The notes under the pieces are model-generated. The model was given only the letters and a program-made list of their open reading frames with translations, searched no databases and had not been told where the DNA came from. 64,000 nt of DNA. Origin: Rubripirellula tenax. Lineage in GTDB: Bacteria; Planctomycetota; Planctomycetia; Pirellulales; Pirellulaceae. Below are positions 32,597 to 41,300 of the stretch, piece after piece. Location: assembly GCF_007860125.1 (NCBI RefSeq), contig NZ_SJPW01000001.1, forward strand, positions 744,001 through 808,000, in the 5' to 3' direction. Numbering within the stretch: position 1 is the stretch's first letter; each line of letters starts with the position of its first letter. The position numbers were made by a program, and so were the translations under genes.

Positions 32597-32674
32597 GCCT
32601 AACATGAATCTATGCGACACACCCTACCGAAAGGGTGTGTTTGAGGTGTTGCATACTGAACTTCGATGTTAGCG
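32597..32674 (-). repeat. attC site of a different type (right end of array)
   Basis: 78 bp, unlike the others. Outer boxes GCCTAAC (32597-32603) and GTTAGCG (32668-32674). A strong central hairpin joins ACACACCCT (9 bases) with AGGGTGTGT. Between box and hairpin, TCTATGC (plus strand, left) pairs with GCATACTGA (right) except for two unpaired bases. In canonical attC sites the extra base lies in the L'' arm. Here the longer arm is on the right, which makes the minus strand the reading direction of the array. Confidence 0.8.
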
Positions 32675-32823
32675 ACATTTTGTTGGGGCGGCAACATTTC
32701 TGGTCGGTTCCCATCTGAAATGGCGATGGATGGCCGGTCTTTGCCTTGCTTACAGTATTGGTCCGCGAATTCTGATGGCCTTCCAAAAACTGCTTCGCGC
32801 CACTGTGGGGCTGATTCCATCGG

Positions 32824-33462
32824 CTAGGGTTTGCGGCGGTCGAGATAGTTTTGCCACACCATTCGAGTCGCAACGCTTCGGTACGGTTGCCATGGTTCGG
32901 CGCGGCGGATGATCGAAGACTTGTCCGGGTAATCGATGCCGTCCAGTTCCGCGATTCCCTTGACGAGCGCGAGATCCCCGATCGGCAGAATGTCGGGGCG
33001 GCCCAACGCCATCATCATGAAAACATCGGCGGACCAGTCCCCCAGTCCGAGTCGCGCCGTGATGGCTTGGCGAACTTCGTCGTCAGTTGCGTGACGCAGC
33101 GATCTCAGGCGGATGCGTGTGGCGATCACGTCATCGGCCAGGGCGATCGCATAGCGTGCCTTTTGTCGACTGAAGCCGATCGATCGCAGGTCGTCATAGC
33201 CCAGCTCTTGGACTCGCGATGCCGTAACGCTGCCATCGCAAGCGGCCGCCAGCCGATCGAAAGTGCTCTTGGCCGACGCCAACGAGACTTGTTGTTCCAA
33301 GATGATTCGCACGAGAGTTGCGAACGTGGCGGGCCGTTTCCAGATCGGCGGTGGCCCGAGTCGTTCAAGTACGTCGGCGAGAACCGGATCGCGGCGGGCC
33401 AAGATTTTGGCCGCCGCGACGATCGAAGTCTTGTCGATTCGCTGAGGGGTTACAGCAATTGG
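32824..33462 (-). CDS. DNA-3-methyladenine glycosylase II-like (HhH-GPD)
   Basis: Base-excision repair glycosylase of the AlkA class. Motifs: FATLVRIILEQQVSLASA (the common ILEQQVS helix), the hairpin ARLGLGDWSADVFMM and the catalytic Asp in LPIGDLALVKGI. The frame is open far into pepF on the same strand, but family members begin just before the DKTSIVAAAKILARRDP helix. No ATG, GTG or TTG lies at that point. The end given (ATT 33460-33462, 9 bases before the pepF stop) would give 212 residues. TTG 33405 would give 193 and cut into the first helix. It is probably translated by reinitiation after pepF. Confidence 0.82.
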   Translation of the reverse strand, partial: PIAVTPQRIDKTSIVAAAKILARRDPVLADVLERLGPPPIWKRPATFATLVRIILEQQVSLASAKSTFDRLAAACDGSVTASRVQELGYDDLRSIGFSRQKARYAIALADDVIATRIRLRSLRHATDDEVRQAITARLGLGDWSADVFMMMALGRPDILPIGDLALVKGIAELDGIDYPDKSSIIRRAEPWQPYRSVATRMVWQNYLDRRKP

Positions 33463-35258
33463 TCGAGTTCTTCGGTCAAGGTTCGGAAGTGTTCCAGCGT
33501 TTTTGCGACCGGTTCGGGGCTGGTCATATCGACGCCGGCGTCGCGCAGCAGATCGAGCGGATCTTTGCTGCAACCGCCCTTCAAGAACGACAGGTAGTCG
33601 CTCAGTTCCGCCGGACCGCCTTCCAAGACCCGTCGTGAAAGGGCGACCGCGGCGCTCAGGCCCGTCGCATACTTGTAAACATAGAAAGCGCGATAGAAGT
33701 GTGGAATGCGGAAGCACTCCAGTTCCAATTCTTTGTCGATGACAAAGTCGGGACCGAAGTAGGCCTCAAGCAATTCGCGGTAAGCGGCGCGGAACGAGGC
33801 GACGGTCAGCGGTTCGCCCGCTTCGGCCATTTCGTGCGTCTTCTTTTCGAATTCGGCGAACATGGTTTGTCGAACCACCGTGGCTCGGATGCTGTCCAGT
33901 TCATTGTTAATCAAGTACGCCCGTTCGTTGTCGTCGGCTGCGTTCTTGATCAAGTGGTCGGTCAACAATTGTTCGTTGAACGTGCTGGCGACTTCGGCGA
34001 CAAAGATCGTGTAGTTGTAGTACTGGAACGGTTGATTTCGCGACGAATACCAACTGTGCATCGAGTGACCGGCTTCGTGCGTCAACGTGAATACGTCGTT
34101 AAGCACTTCCGGCTTAAAATTCATCAGGATGTAGGGATCGCCCGCGAACGAACCACAACTGAATGCACCGGATTGCTTGCCGCGATTGGGATAGCGATCC
34201 GACCAGCGTCCGCGAAGTCCCTTTGCCAGGGTGGTCGTGTATTCTTCACCGAGTGGTTTTAGTGATTCAAGGACGACATCGACTGCTTGGTCCCAAGTGT
34301 GGTGCTTTTCAATGTTCGACAGGATCGGCACGTACGTGTCGTAGTGATGGATGTCTTTAAGACCCATCTTGCGGCGGCGAACGTCCAAGTAGTGATGGAC
34401 GGCCGGCAGTGAACCGCGGACTGCCGAAATCAAGTTGTCGTACACGTCGACGGGAACGTTGTCGGGGAACAACGCGGATTGCAGGCTGCTGTCGTAGTTT
34501 CTTGCCTTGGCATAGTAGACGTCTCGCTGAACCGATCCGCACAACGTCGCGGCGAATGTGTTTTCGTGTTCGGCGAATTGCTTGTAGTACTGATGAAACG
34601 CACCACAACGGACCTTGCGTTCGGGGCTGATCAGCAACTGGCCGAACGTGGCGTGCGACAGTTCGACGGTTCGACCTTTGTGATCTTCAATTTCGCCGAA
34701 ACGTAAATCGGCATCGTTGAGTTGGCGAAAGGCATTGCCGGCGGCCGAGGCCATTTCGCCTTGCATCGCTAACAAGCGTTCTTCGTTATCGGTAAGCGTG
34801 TGAGGTCGGAACCGGACCAGGCGTTCCAATTGCAGTTTGAACGGCGCGACGGCCGGGTCTTCGATCAACGTCGCCATCGCCGCGGCGTCGAGGGCAAGCA
34901 GTTCGGGGCGCATGTAGCTGGCGGCTTGTCCGGCCCGGACGGCCAAGTTTTGGAACCGCGACTTCATGCCCTGGTACTTGCTGTCACCCTGGTCCTCGGT
35001 CGTCTTCAGGAACGCATAAGTGCCAAGCCGTTCGGCGATCAGGTCGAATTCGTTGTCGAAATTCAGTGCCTCGGCTAACGTCGCCGCCGATTCGCCCAGT
35101 CGGCCACGGAACGTTTCGAACCTGGGAATCTTTGACTCCAAGAGATTGAAATCGCTCTCCCATCCCTCGTCGCCGGTAAACAGGCTGGAAAGGTCCCAAC
35201 AATCTTGGGCCGGAACTTCACTTCGTGCGGGCAGCTTGGCAGGGGCGGCGGTACTCAT
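33450..35258 (-). CDS. pepF: Oligoendopeptidase F (M3 family)
   Basis: Zinc metallopeptidase that cuts short cytoplasmic peptides, 602 residues, normal for the family. The metal site is LTHEAGHSMHSW (HExxH) and the third ligand lies in the NEQLL segment about 25 residues later. The N-terminal helical lobe (about 1-200) and the M3 catalytic lobe (about 205-590) are both intact. A FCRIPHFYRAFYVYKYATG-like block near the C terminus (FRIPHFYRAFYVYKY) is typical of PepF. The start is ATG 35256-35258. It overlaps the DNA glycosylase frame at its 3' end. Confidence 0.94.
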   Translation of the reverse strand: MSTAAPAKLPARSEVPAQDCWDLSSLFTGDEGWESDFNLLESKIPRFETFRGRLGESAATLAEALNFDNEFDLIAERLGTYAFLKTTEDQGDSKYQGMKSRFQNLAVRAGQAASYMRPELLALDAAAMATLIEDPAVAPFKLQLERLVRFRPHTLTDNEERLLAMQGEMASAAGNAFRQLNDADLRFGEIEDHKGRTVELSHATFGQLLISPERKVRCGAFHQYYKQFAEHENTFAATLCGSVQRDVYYAKARNYDSSLQSALFPDNVPVDVYDNLISAVRGSLPAVHHYLDVRRRKMGLKDIHHYDTYVPILSNIEKHHTWDQAVDVVLESLKPLGEEYTTTLAKGLRGRWSDRYPNRGKQSGAFSCGSFAGDPYILMNFKPEVLNDVFTLTHEAGHSMHSWYSSRNQPFQYYNYTIFVAEVASTFNEQLLTDHLIKNAADDNERAYLINNELDSIRATVVRQTMFAEFEKKTHEMAEAGEPLTVASFRAAYRELLEAYFGPDFVIDKELELECFRIPHFYRAFYVYKYATGLSAAVALSRRVLEGGPAELSDYLSFLKGGCSKDPLDLLRDAGVDMTSPEPVAKTLEHFRTLTEELDQLL

Positions 35259-35416
35259 CGCGTCGGGGTCGTCCTTGGAGAGAAAATGGGCTTATTTGGA
35301 CCATGCGACCATGGCCAGTGCACGTCCAGAACGGCGGGCAATCGCCGGTTTCGGGGCAGCGCGGTCGCATTGTAGCGGTATGAGAGATCGATCGACACGG
35401 ATCCCCCAGCGTAGCT

Positions 35417-35446
35417 AGTCGGCGTCAGTCGGCGTCAGTCGGCGTC
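35417..35446 (+). repeat. Three tandem 10-bp direct repeats
   Basis: AGTCGGCGTC occurs three times head to tail. The unit of 10 bp is close to one helical turn, so a stacked protein-binding site is possible. Slippage at the edge of the adjoining repeat element is the simpler explanation. Confidence 0.6.
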
Positions 35447-35458
35447 CAAGCTTCCTCG

Positions 35459-35562
35459 GGTAACCCTACGTGGCACTGCGACTCCGCTCGCAGGGCGTAC
35501 TTCCTGCTTTGAGGCTGCTTCGCAGCTGACGTCCCGCGAACGGAGTCGCGGGTCCACGTCGG
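35459..35562 (+). repeat. REP/MITE-like element, copy B
   Basis: Second copy of the element at 2701-2793, in the opposite orientation. CTGCGA (35476-35481) pairs with TCGCAG (35488-35493). GCTGC-TTC-GCAGC forms a second hairpin. CCCGCGA (35533-35539) pairs with TCGCGGG (35546-35552). Confidence 0.65.
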
Positions 35563-35817
35563 TTGGCTCGTCATGTGCGAAAAATTCCGCGAATCGGTCG
35601 TGCTGGATCTATCAATTGAAAGCATTGAATTAGACTGGAGCGCGCATTGTGGGCCAAAAAAATGAAGTTTCCCGCCTCACACCCCCAGTTTTGTTGGACG
35701 GTTGTAGTGCGACCTTCCTCGAAGACGGCAATCGCCCGTCCCTTCGAGGGTCCGTCGCCCAACCCAAGCCGACTTTCGTCACCGCACCATGATACCCAGG
35801 TGTACCGAGTCGCTTTG

Positions 35818-37467
35818 ATGCCCAAACACTCCGATCCGAAAGTCAGACGTACAACTGTGGTCCTTCCACTTGCAGCTCTGTCGCCGACCCACCTGGAACC
35901 CGTTGAAACGACGGCGGTGACGTCTGTGCATCCGATCGACAATCTTCAGCAACGAAGATCCAGCGACAAGCTGGAATCAAAAGTCGGCGACACCTTGGAG
36001 TCGGCCGATGTGGTGATGGCCAAGCACACGGCCACGAAATTGCACCATGGCTTGACTCGTTCGTTCATGGTCCAGTCGTTCGCCACAGGTTTGCCTTTGG
36101 CGATCGTCGATCTTTTCGTCACGGCAACGTCGTTGATCGGCGTTTCGTACCTGGTCAACCTGGCGCAGGGATTGCCGTTGAATCCGGGCGTATGGCGCCA
36201 ACTGCCGGCGATGCTGATGCTGCAGCTCGGTTTGATATCGCTGCACCAGCTTTATCCCGGCGCAGGAATCAGCCCGGTTCACGAATTACGCGGCATCGTT
36301 CGATCAACCATCCTTGCCGTCCTGTTTTTGTCGGGCATGAACTTGATCTTCGGCGAGTTGCCTCGGATCGAATTTGTCTCGTTCGCTTGCACCGGACTGG
36401 TGGTGGCGGCCACTCTGCCGATCGCTCGATACCTCGCTCGTCACTGGTTGTCGCGAACATCGTGGTGGGGCGTGCGGACGGTTTTGATCGGTCTGCAGCA
36501 CGACTGCGAACGACTGAGATCCCGAATGATGTCGCGAAGTTCATCTGGCTTGGTGATTGTCGGATCCGTCGACGTCAGCGAATCCGTGGCGAACAACCCA
36601 ACGATTTCGGACGTGCGGTCGTCGATCGAAAATCCCGGCGACCATCGCGAGACCGATGAGGCTTGCCGAGTTGCGAGTCTGAAGAACGCACCCGTGGTGG
36701 CGATTGCATCGCGATCCTGTGTCGACCTGGCCGGGCGATTGGTGTTTCAGTTTCCAATGCTGATCAGCGTCGGTGACTCGGTATCGTGTGAAGACGAAAA
36801 CCCGCTGTTCGAGATCTATACGACCCGGTCGAGCATGCCGTTCTTGCGATTGATTCCGCGACTTTGCAAGCGGACGCTTGATCTGGTGATTTGCATTCCG
36901 GCACTGATCGTGCTGGCGATTCCAATGGCGATCATCGCGATCGCGATCAAGCGAAAGTCGCCTGGACCCGTGTTTTACGGCCCCGAGCGAATCGGCCAGC
37001 ACGGAAAGACGTATCGATGTTGGAAGTTTCGGTCGATGTTCGTCGACGCGAACAAGATGCTTCAGGAGAAACTCGAAAGCGACCCCGTGGCTCGCGCTGA
37101 ATGGGATCGGGACACAAAACTGAAAGACGATCCGCGAGTCATTCCTGGCGTCGGAAACCTGATTCGGCGTTGGAGTCTGGACGAGCTGCCACAGCTTTGG
37201 AACGTATTTTTGGGGCAAATGAGCCTGATCGGCCCCCGCCCGATCGCGGACTATGAAGTCGTTCGGTACCAAAAGCACTACTACGAATACACACAGATGC
37301 TGCCCGGGATCACCGGTTTATGGCAGGTTTCCGGCCGTAATGACACCAGCTACGAGACTCGTGTTTTCTTAGTCCATTCCTACGCCGCCAACTGGTCGCT
37401 TTGGTTGGATGCCTGGATATTGATTAAAACCCCTGTAATCGTCCTAACCCGCCGTGGGGCGTACTGA
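35818..37467 (+). CDS. Polyprenyl-phosphate sugar-phosphate transferase (WbaP/exopolysaccharide type)
   Basis: Starts glycan assembly by moving a sugar phosphate onto undecaprenyl phosphate. 549 residues from ATG 35818. The N-terminal half has several membrane helices (from about residue 80) and a soluble domain. The catalytic bacterial-sugar-transferase domain (about 345-549) has a membrane helix (LVICIPALIVLAIPMAIIAIA), then PVFYGPERIGQHG, KFRSMF, the catalytic DELPQLWNV, GQMSLIGPRP and PGITGLWQVSGR. These motifs are complete. The enzyme would begin exopolysaccharide or O-antigen synthesis. The only linked gene is a glycine-rich secreted protein downstream. Confidence 0.92.
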   Translation: MPKHSDPKVRRTTVVLPLAALSPTHLEPVETTAVTSVHPIDNLQQRRSSDKLESKVGDTLESADVVMAKHTATKLHHGLTRSFMVQSFATGLPLAIVDLFVTATSLIGVSYLVNLAQGLPLNPGVWRQLPAMLMLQLGLISLHQLYPGAGISPVHELRGIVRSTILAVLFLSGMNLIFGELPRIEFVSFACTGLVVAATLPIARYLARHWLSRTSWWGVRTVLIGLQHDCERLRSRMMSRSSSGLVIVGSVDVSESVANNPTISDVRSSIENPGDHRETDEACRVASLKNAPVVAIASRSCVDLAGRLVFQFPMLISVGDSVSCEDENPLFEIYTTRSSMPFLRLIPRLCKRTLDLVICIPALIVLAIPMAIIAIAIKRKSPGPVFYGPERIGQHGKTYRCWKFRSMFVDANKMLQEKLESDPVARAEWDRDTKLKDDPRVIPGVGNLIRRWSLDELPQLWNVFLGQMSLIGPRPIADYEVVRYQKHYYEYTQMLPGITGLWQVSGRNDTSYETRVFLVHSYAANWSLWLDAWILIKTPVIVLTRRGAY

Positions 37468-37569
37468 GCCCGAAAAAAACTGACACTTTGCTATCTAAAG
37501 ACTGGAAATGGTTCAAGTTCGAACCAAACTAGTGAAACCGTTAAATTCCTCCGCTCGAGACATCTCGTA

Positions 37570-38223
37570 ATGAAAAACCTAAAAACCATCGGCGGCGCTC
37601 TGGCGTTGTCTTTCACTCTGGCGACAAGTTCGACTCAGGCAACTGCCGAAGAACTGACCGCACTTTCGATCGAACCGACTCGCGTCGAGTTGGTCGAAAA
37701 CTTCAGTGACACCCTCCACGCGATTCGCGCTGATGCAGCGGCAAGCTTGGCGAATCCCGCCATGTTGGTTCGCGTCAACAAGTTGATCTCCGCGATCGAT
37801 GCCGAACTGGCAACGGAACCCGCGAACGCCGAAGAACTGACCGAATTGCGGGAAAACGCGATTAAGGTTCGTAACCAATTGGGCAAAACCCTGGGACTGA
37901 CCGGCACCGACTTGGTCATGCAAAACTGTGCCGATTGCGGTGGCAGCGTTTTGGATGCAGCCCCAATGGGCGGCTCCATCATCAGCGACACCGTCATCGG
38001 TGAACAAGTGATCGGATCGTCCACAATCAGCAGCGGATACTCGGGCGGCAGCTTCGGCGGCGGCGGCGGAGGAGGATTCTCTGGCGGTGGTGGCGGCGGC
38101 GGCGGACTTCTGCAAGGCGGCGGCGGAATGCTGAGCCTCGGCCTCGGTGCAGCAGCATTGGCTGTTGGAATCTCCAACGGCGACGATAGCAGCCCTGGCA
38201 TCCCGGCTTCGCCATCGCGCTAG
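37570..38223 (+). CDS. Secreted glycine-rich protein
   Basis: 217 residues with a signal peptide (about 1-26, ending ATA-E). A helical middle (about 30-115) is followed by NCADCGG, a CxxC pair, and then by a Gly/Ser-rich region (about 155-195) with runs of Gly and a Leu/Ala patch. The tail is NGDDSSPGIPASPSR. I do not recognise the family. Gly-rich tails of this kind are seen in secreted matrix or surface proteins. It follows the sugar transferase gene by 102 bases and ends with a strong terminator, so it may be a monocistronic or last gene. Confidence 0.7.
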   Translation: MKNLKTIGGALALSFTLATSSTQATAEELTALSIEPTRVELVENFSDTLHAIRADAAASLANPAMLVRVNKLISAIDAELATEPANAEELTELRENAIKVRNQLGKTLGLTGTDLVMQNCADCGGSVLDAAPMGGSIISDTVIGEQVIGSSTISSGYSGGSFGGGGGGGFSGGGGGGGGLLQGGGGMLSLGLGAAALAVGISNGDDSSPGIPASPSR

Positions 38224-38281
38224 TCGAATTTCCCTGACGATCACGCCCTGTCGCGTGCAAGGAACGAAAACGGAACTTGAA

Positions 38282-38320
38282 AATCCGGGTCGCTTGAAAA
38301 AGCGACTCGGATTTTTTTTG
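38282..38320 (+). terminator. Rho-independent terminator
   Basis: AATCCGGGTCGCTT (38282-38295) and AAGCGACTCGGATT (38300-38313) pair over 14 bases with one G-T pair around a GAAA tetraloop, followed by eight T residues. It is the best terminator in the window and ends the glycine-rich gene. Confidence 0.9.
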
Positions 38321-38382
38321 CTAGCTAGTGTCTGTCCGGAAATCACTCCGAGTGCGATTTCCTCGGGGTGAGCTTACGAGTT

Positions 38383-41300
38383 TCAGTCGCGAAGATTCGG
38401 ATTCCGAGTAGCGGGCGAAGTGATTTCCGGCTTCTCTACATGTTTTGCGAGCTCCTCGGTATTACCGACGCGGAATTCGAAATCGGGTTGCGTCAACGTT
38501 GTCGCGGGCAGGTTGTCGATGTCGACGATGACTCGGTTGAGTCCCTGTGAGTAATTGGTGTAGTTCGCCATCGATGCCGACGCACCAAGCCCGCGCAGCG
38601 CCGACTTGTTGGGGTCGATCATGCCTTCGCCATAAGTCGCCCCGGCGCCGCGGTAAGCGACACCGCGATTGACGACGCTCGCTGGCATGGCAACCGCTGA
38701 AAACGACAGCGTGTCAAAATTCAGAGCCAAGTTGGAACCCACCGCGGGATTCCCTTTGCCGATGAATCGAAGTTCGGATGCCATCACGATTCTGTCGGAT
38801 CCCGCAGGGGAGAAGTTGTCGACGACCATGCGGATGTGCGTGATTCCGGCAACAACGCCGGGAAGCATGCGAATCTCTGGCCCGAACGGATCCGTAGAAT
38901 CAGAGAGCTGTGTCCAGGTCAGCAAGTCGCTTCCGCTGAACGTCAGTCCGCCATCGGTTGAATAGGACAACAGCGTATTCTCGAAGCCTCGATCCGTCTG
39001 TCCAGTTTCGGTGCTGTTCCACAACGCCATGCCACTGATGTCGTACCGTCCGCCCAGATCGAAAGTGAGCGTACTCTGCTCGGCGGCATTTCGAATGCGT
39101 GCCACTCGACCACTGCTGTTGCCGGCAAGATGCTGTGGCCACACGGTAGGCACGAGCACATCAGATTCATTCACCGTCGTATCCGATAAGCCGGATCCGT
39201 TGAACCAGTTTTCTCCGTTGGCTCCGTAATCAAGATACCAACCGGTTGTCGAACCCGTCGGACTGGCATCCGCCAACACCGCGCCAACGGGTGCGACGAC
39301 GATGTCTCGATTTGCCGCAAAGAATTCGATGCGGAAAACCCGATCGGAACCACCCCATGCCGTCAGATCAACTCCCGTGATCGCGAAACTGGTTCCCACG
39401 GTGGCTGCATCAGGAATCTCAACAAACCCAAGTTCGGTGAACGAAGTGGAAAACACATTCTCGGCAATCAGCACGCGAACGCCTTTTGCGGGATCTTGCA
39501 GAGAAAACGGGTTGACATTGACGTTAATGTCATACACGCCCGGAACCACATCGCGAGTGAATTCCAGCCATTCCCCATCGACCACGCTGCTGACAAGGAT
39601 ACTGCCACCATTGAGATCAACATCTTCGGTGCGACGTGCGGTATTGCCCGAACCCGAGTTGCCAGTGCTGGTGTCAAAATAGGCGACGCCTTGACCGCCC
39701 GTATCAAACTCTTCGGCCAGGACGGTCGTTCCGTCTTGCACGGTCTGATTGACGAACGGCATTTGAGCCGGCTCAATGACGGTAAAGTTGATCGTCACTG
39801 CAGTGCCCGCGGTACCGGACAGGCCGGCGCCGGAAAATGGCGTCACCACCAGCGTGTAGGAACCGGGCAACAAAGGTTCCGATTGGAAATCCCCGTCGGC
39901 ATCTCCGAAAAGAGCGTAGGGTTCCACGCTTTCGGTTTTGGTAAAGGGAGACGGCCCAGTCAAATCAAAGCCGACACTGGCGGTATTGGAATTGGTCGCC
40001 GCGCGAACATTCAGATCCTTCGACGGCAAGGCGGTCAGATTGACCACCGTACCATTGGCCAACGCCGAAAGATCCTCGTCACTATTAGCATCAACAAGCA
40101 CCAAGCCCGTAATCTCGGGCGTCGTCGGCTGCAGGACATCCGCGGGCCGGACACTGATCAACGTCCCCGATTGAAAGACTTTCATCCACAAATCACCGTC
40201 GGCCGGGTCGCGGAAATAGGCATTCGATGTTTGAGCGCGAAGCGATGTCAGGGAGGTTGTCTCGGTCCCGGAGGTCGGCTTGTAATTCGTTCCCACACCC
40301 TTGAAACGATAGATCGAGTAGTCGCCCGGTTCTGAACCGCGCATGACACGCATTGTAAATCTGAACCCGTCGTCAGGCACCGGCTCCGTGAACTCGAACG
40401 TGTAATCGCCCGCATTCAATTTCGTATAAAGACGTTGCTCGGTGATATTGCGACGATTGACACGAAACCGATGTCCGTCGCCGTTGAAAACATCAAAGTA
40501 TGGAAAATTGCCAGCACCACTGACGGTATCAAGCCTCAGATAGCCGAATCGATCGTTGCTGATGTAGGCGTCCCAACCGGCCGGAGTGATATCCGTCGAA
40601 TCGCGATAGAAGTCAATTTTGGGCGTCAGCACATAACCAGGGCCACCGCCAAATGGCCCCGTCAATGAACCGTCAACGTCCAACACAATTCCCGACAACG
40701 CATCCGGACGCCCCGCCGCATTGGCGGGCGATTTGTTGACAAAGTCTTGAACAATCCCGACCGCGACATGGCCAGTGGTTCCGTCGTTTTCGAACGTGAT
40801 ACCCGAGGCTCGCGTCATCGCGTGCTTGTGCGCGCCACCCGTGTTCACAAACGTATAAGCATTGGGTTCTGCAAACCCGGCAAAGTGAGCTTCGATAATC
40901 TGACCGGGGCCATCGTACAGCTTATAACCACCCACTTCCGCCGATAATGTCGCGTTGCCCTTGCTGTGACCGATAAACAGAATATTGCGTTCGATCTGGG
41001 AAAATGTATTGAACGAACCGGTTCGGACATCGGCAAACATGCTGCCGTCAAAGGTGACATTGTTCCCGCGATGGTAAACCGCCGTGCCATCGTGCTTGTA
41101 GCCGGTAAAGGCATTGAACGTCGCCGGAACCGTGGGCGTGTAACCCACGGCGCCGCCACCCCGGATATCAGATCCGCGATCAAACGTCAGACCGATCGGG
41201 GATGAGTGCGAGGTGTTGTTATCGAATATCCCTAGTGTCGCAGTGCTAGGATCCAGACCATTGTAAAGACCCGTGTCACGGGAGAGCCCAATCACGCGAT

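Larger units (their letters stand above)
35259..35817. other. Long divergent intergenic region
   Basis: 559 bases between pepF and the sugar transferase gene. It holds three 10-bp direct repeats (35417-35446) and the REP-like element at 35459-35562. An open frame continues upstream from the sugar transferase start to 35647 but looks non-coding. Promoters for both genes should be here. Confidence 0.5.

Noticed and set aside
29061-32674. Regularly spaced repeats considered as a CRISPR array
   Set aside because: Repeats are about 137 bp, spacers are 300-500 bp and contain genes, repeat ends vary in complementary pairs, and no cas gene is present.
32675-32823. A further cassette or integrase remnant right of the last attC
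   Set aside because: The minus-strand frame at 32599-32820 runs through the attC and shows no tyrosine-recombinase motif (no RxxHxxR...Y). The DNA glycosylase gene follows directly.
39496-40335. 279-codon plus-strand frame inside the G8 protein gene
   Set aside because: Antisense to a 1505-residue frame with clear domains; contains no recognisable motif.
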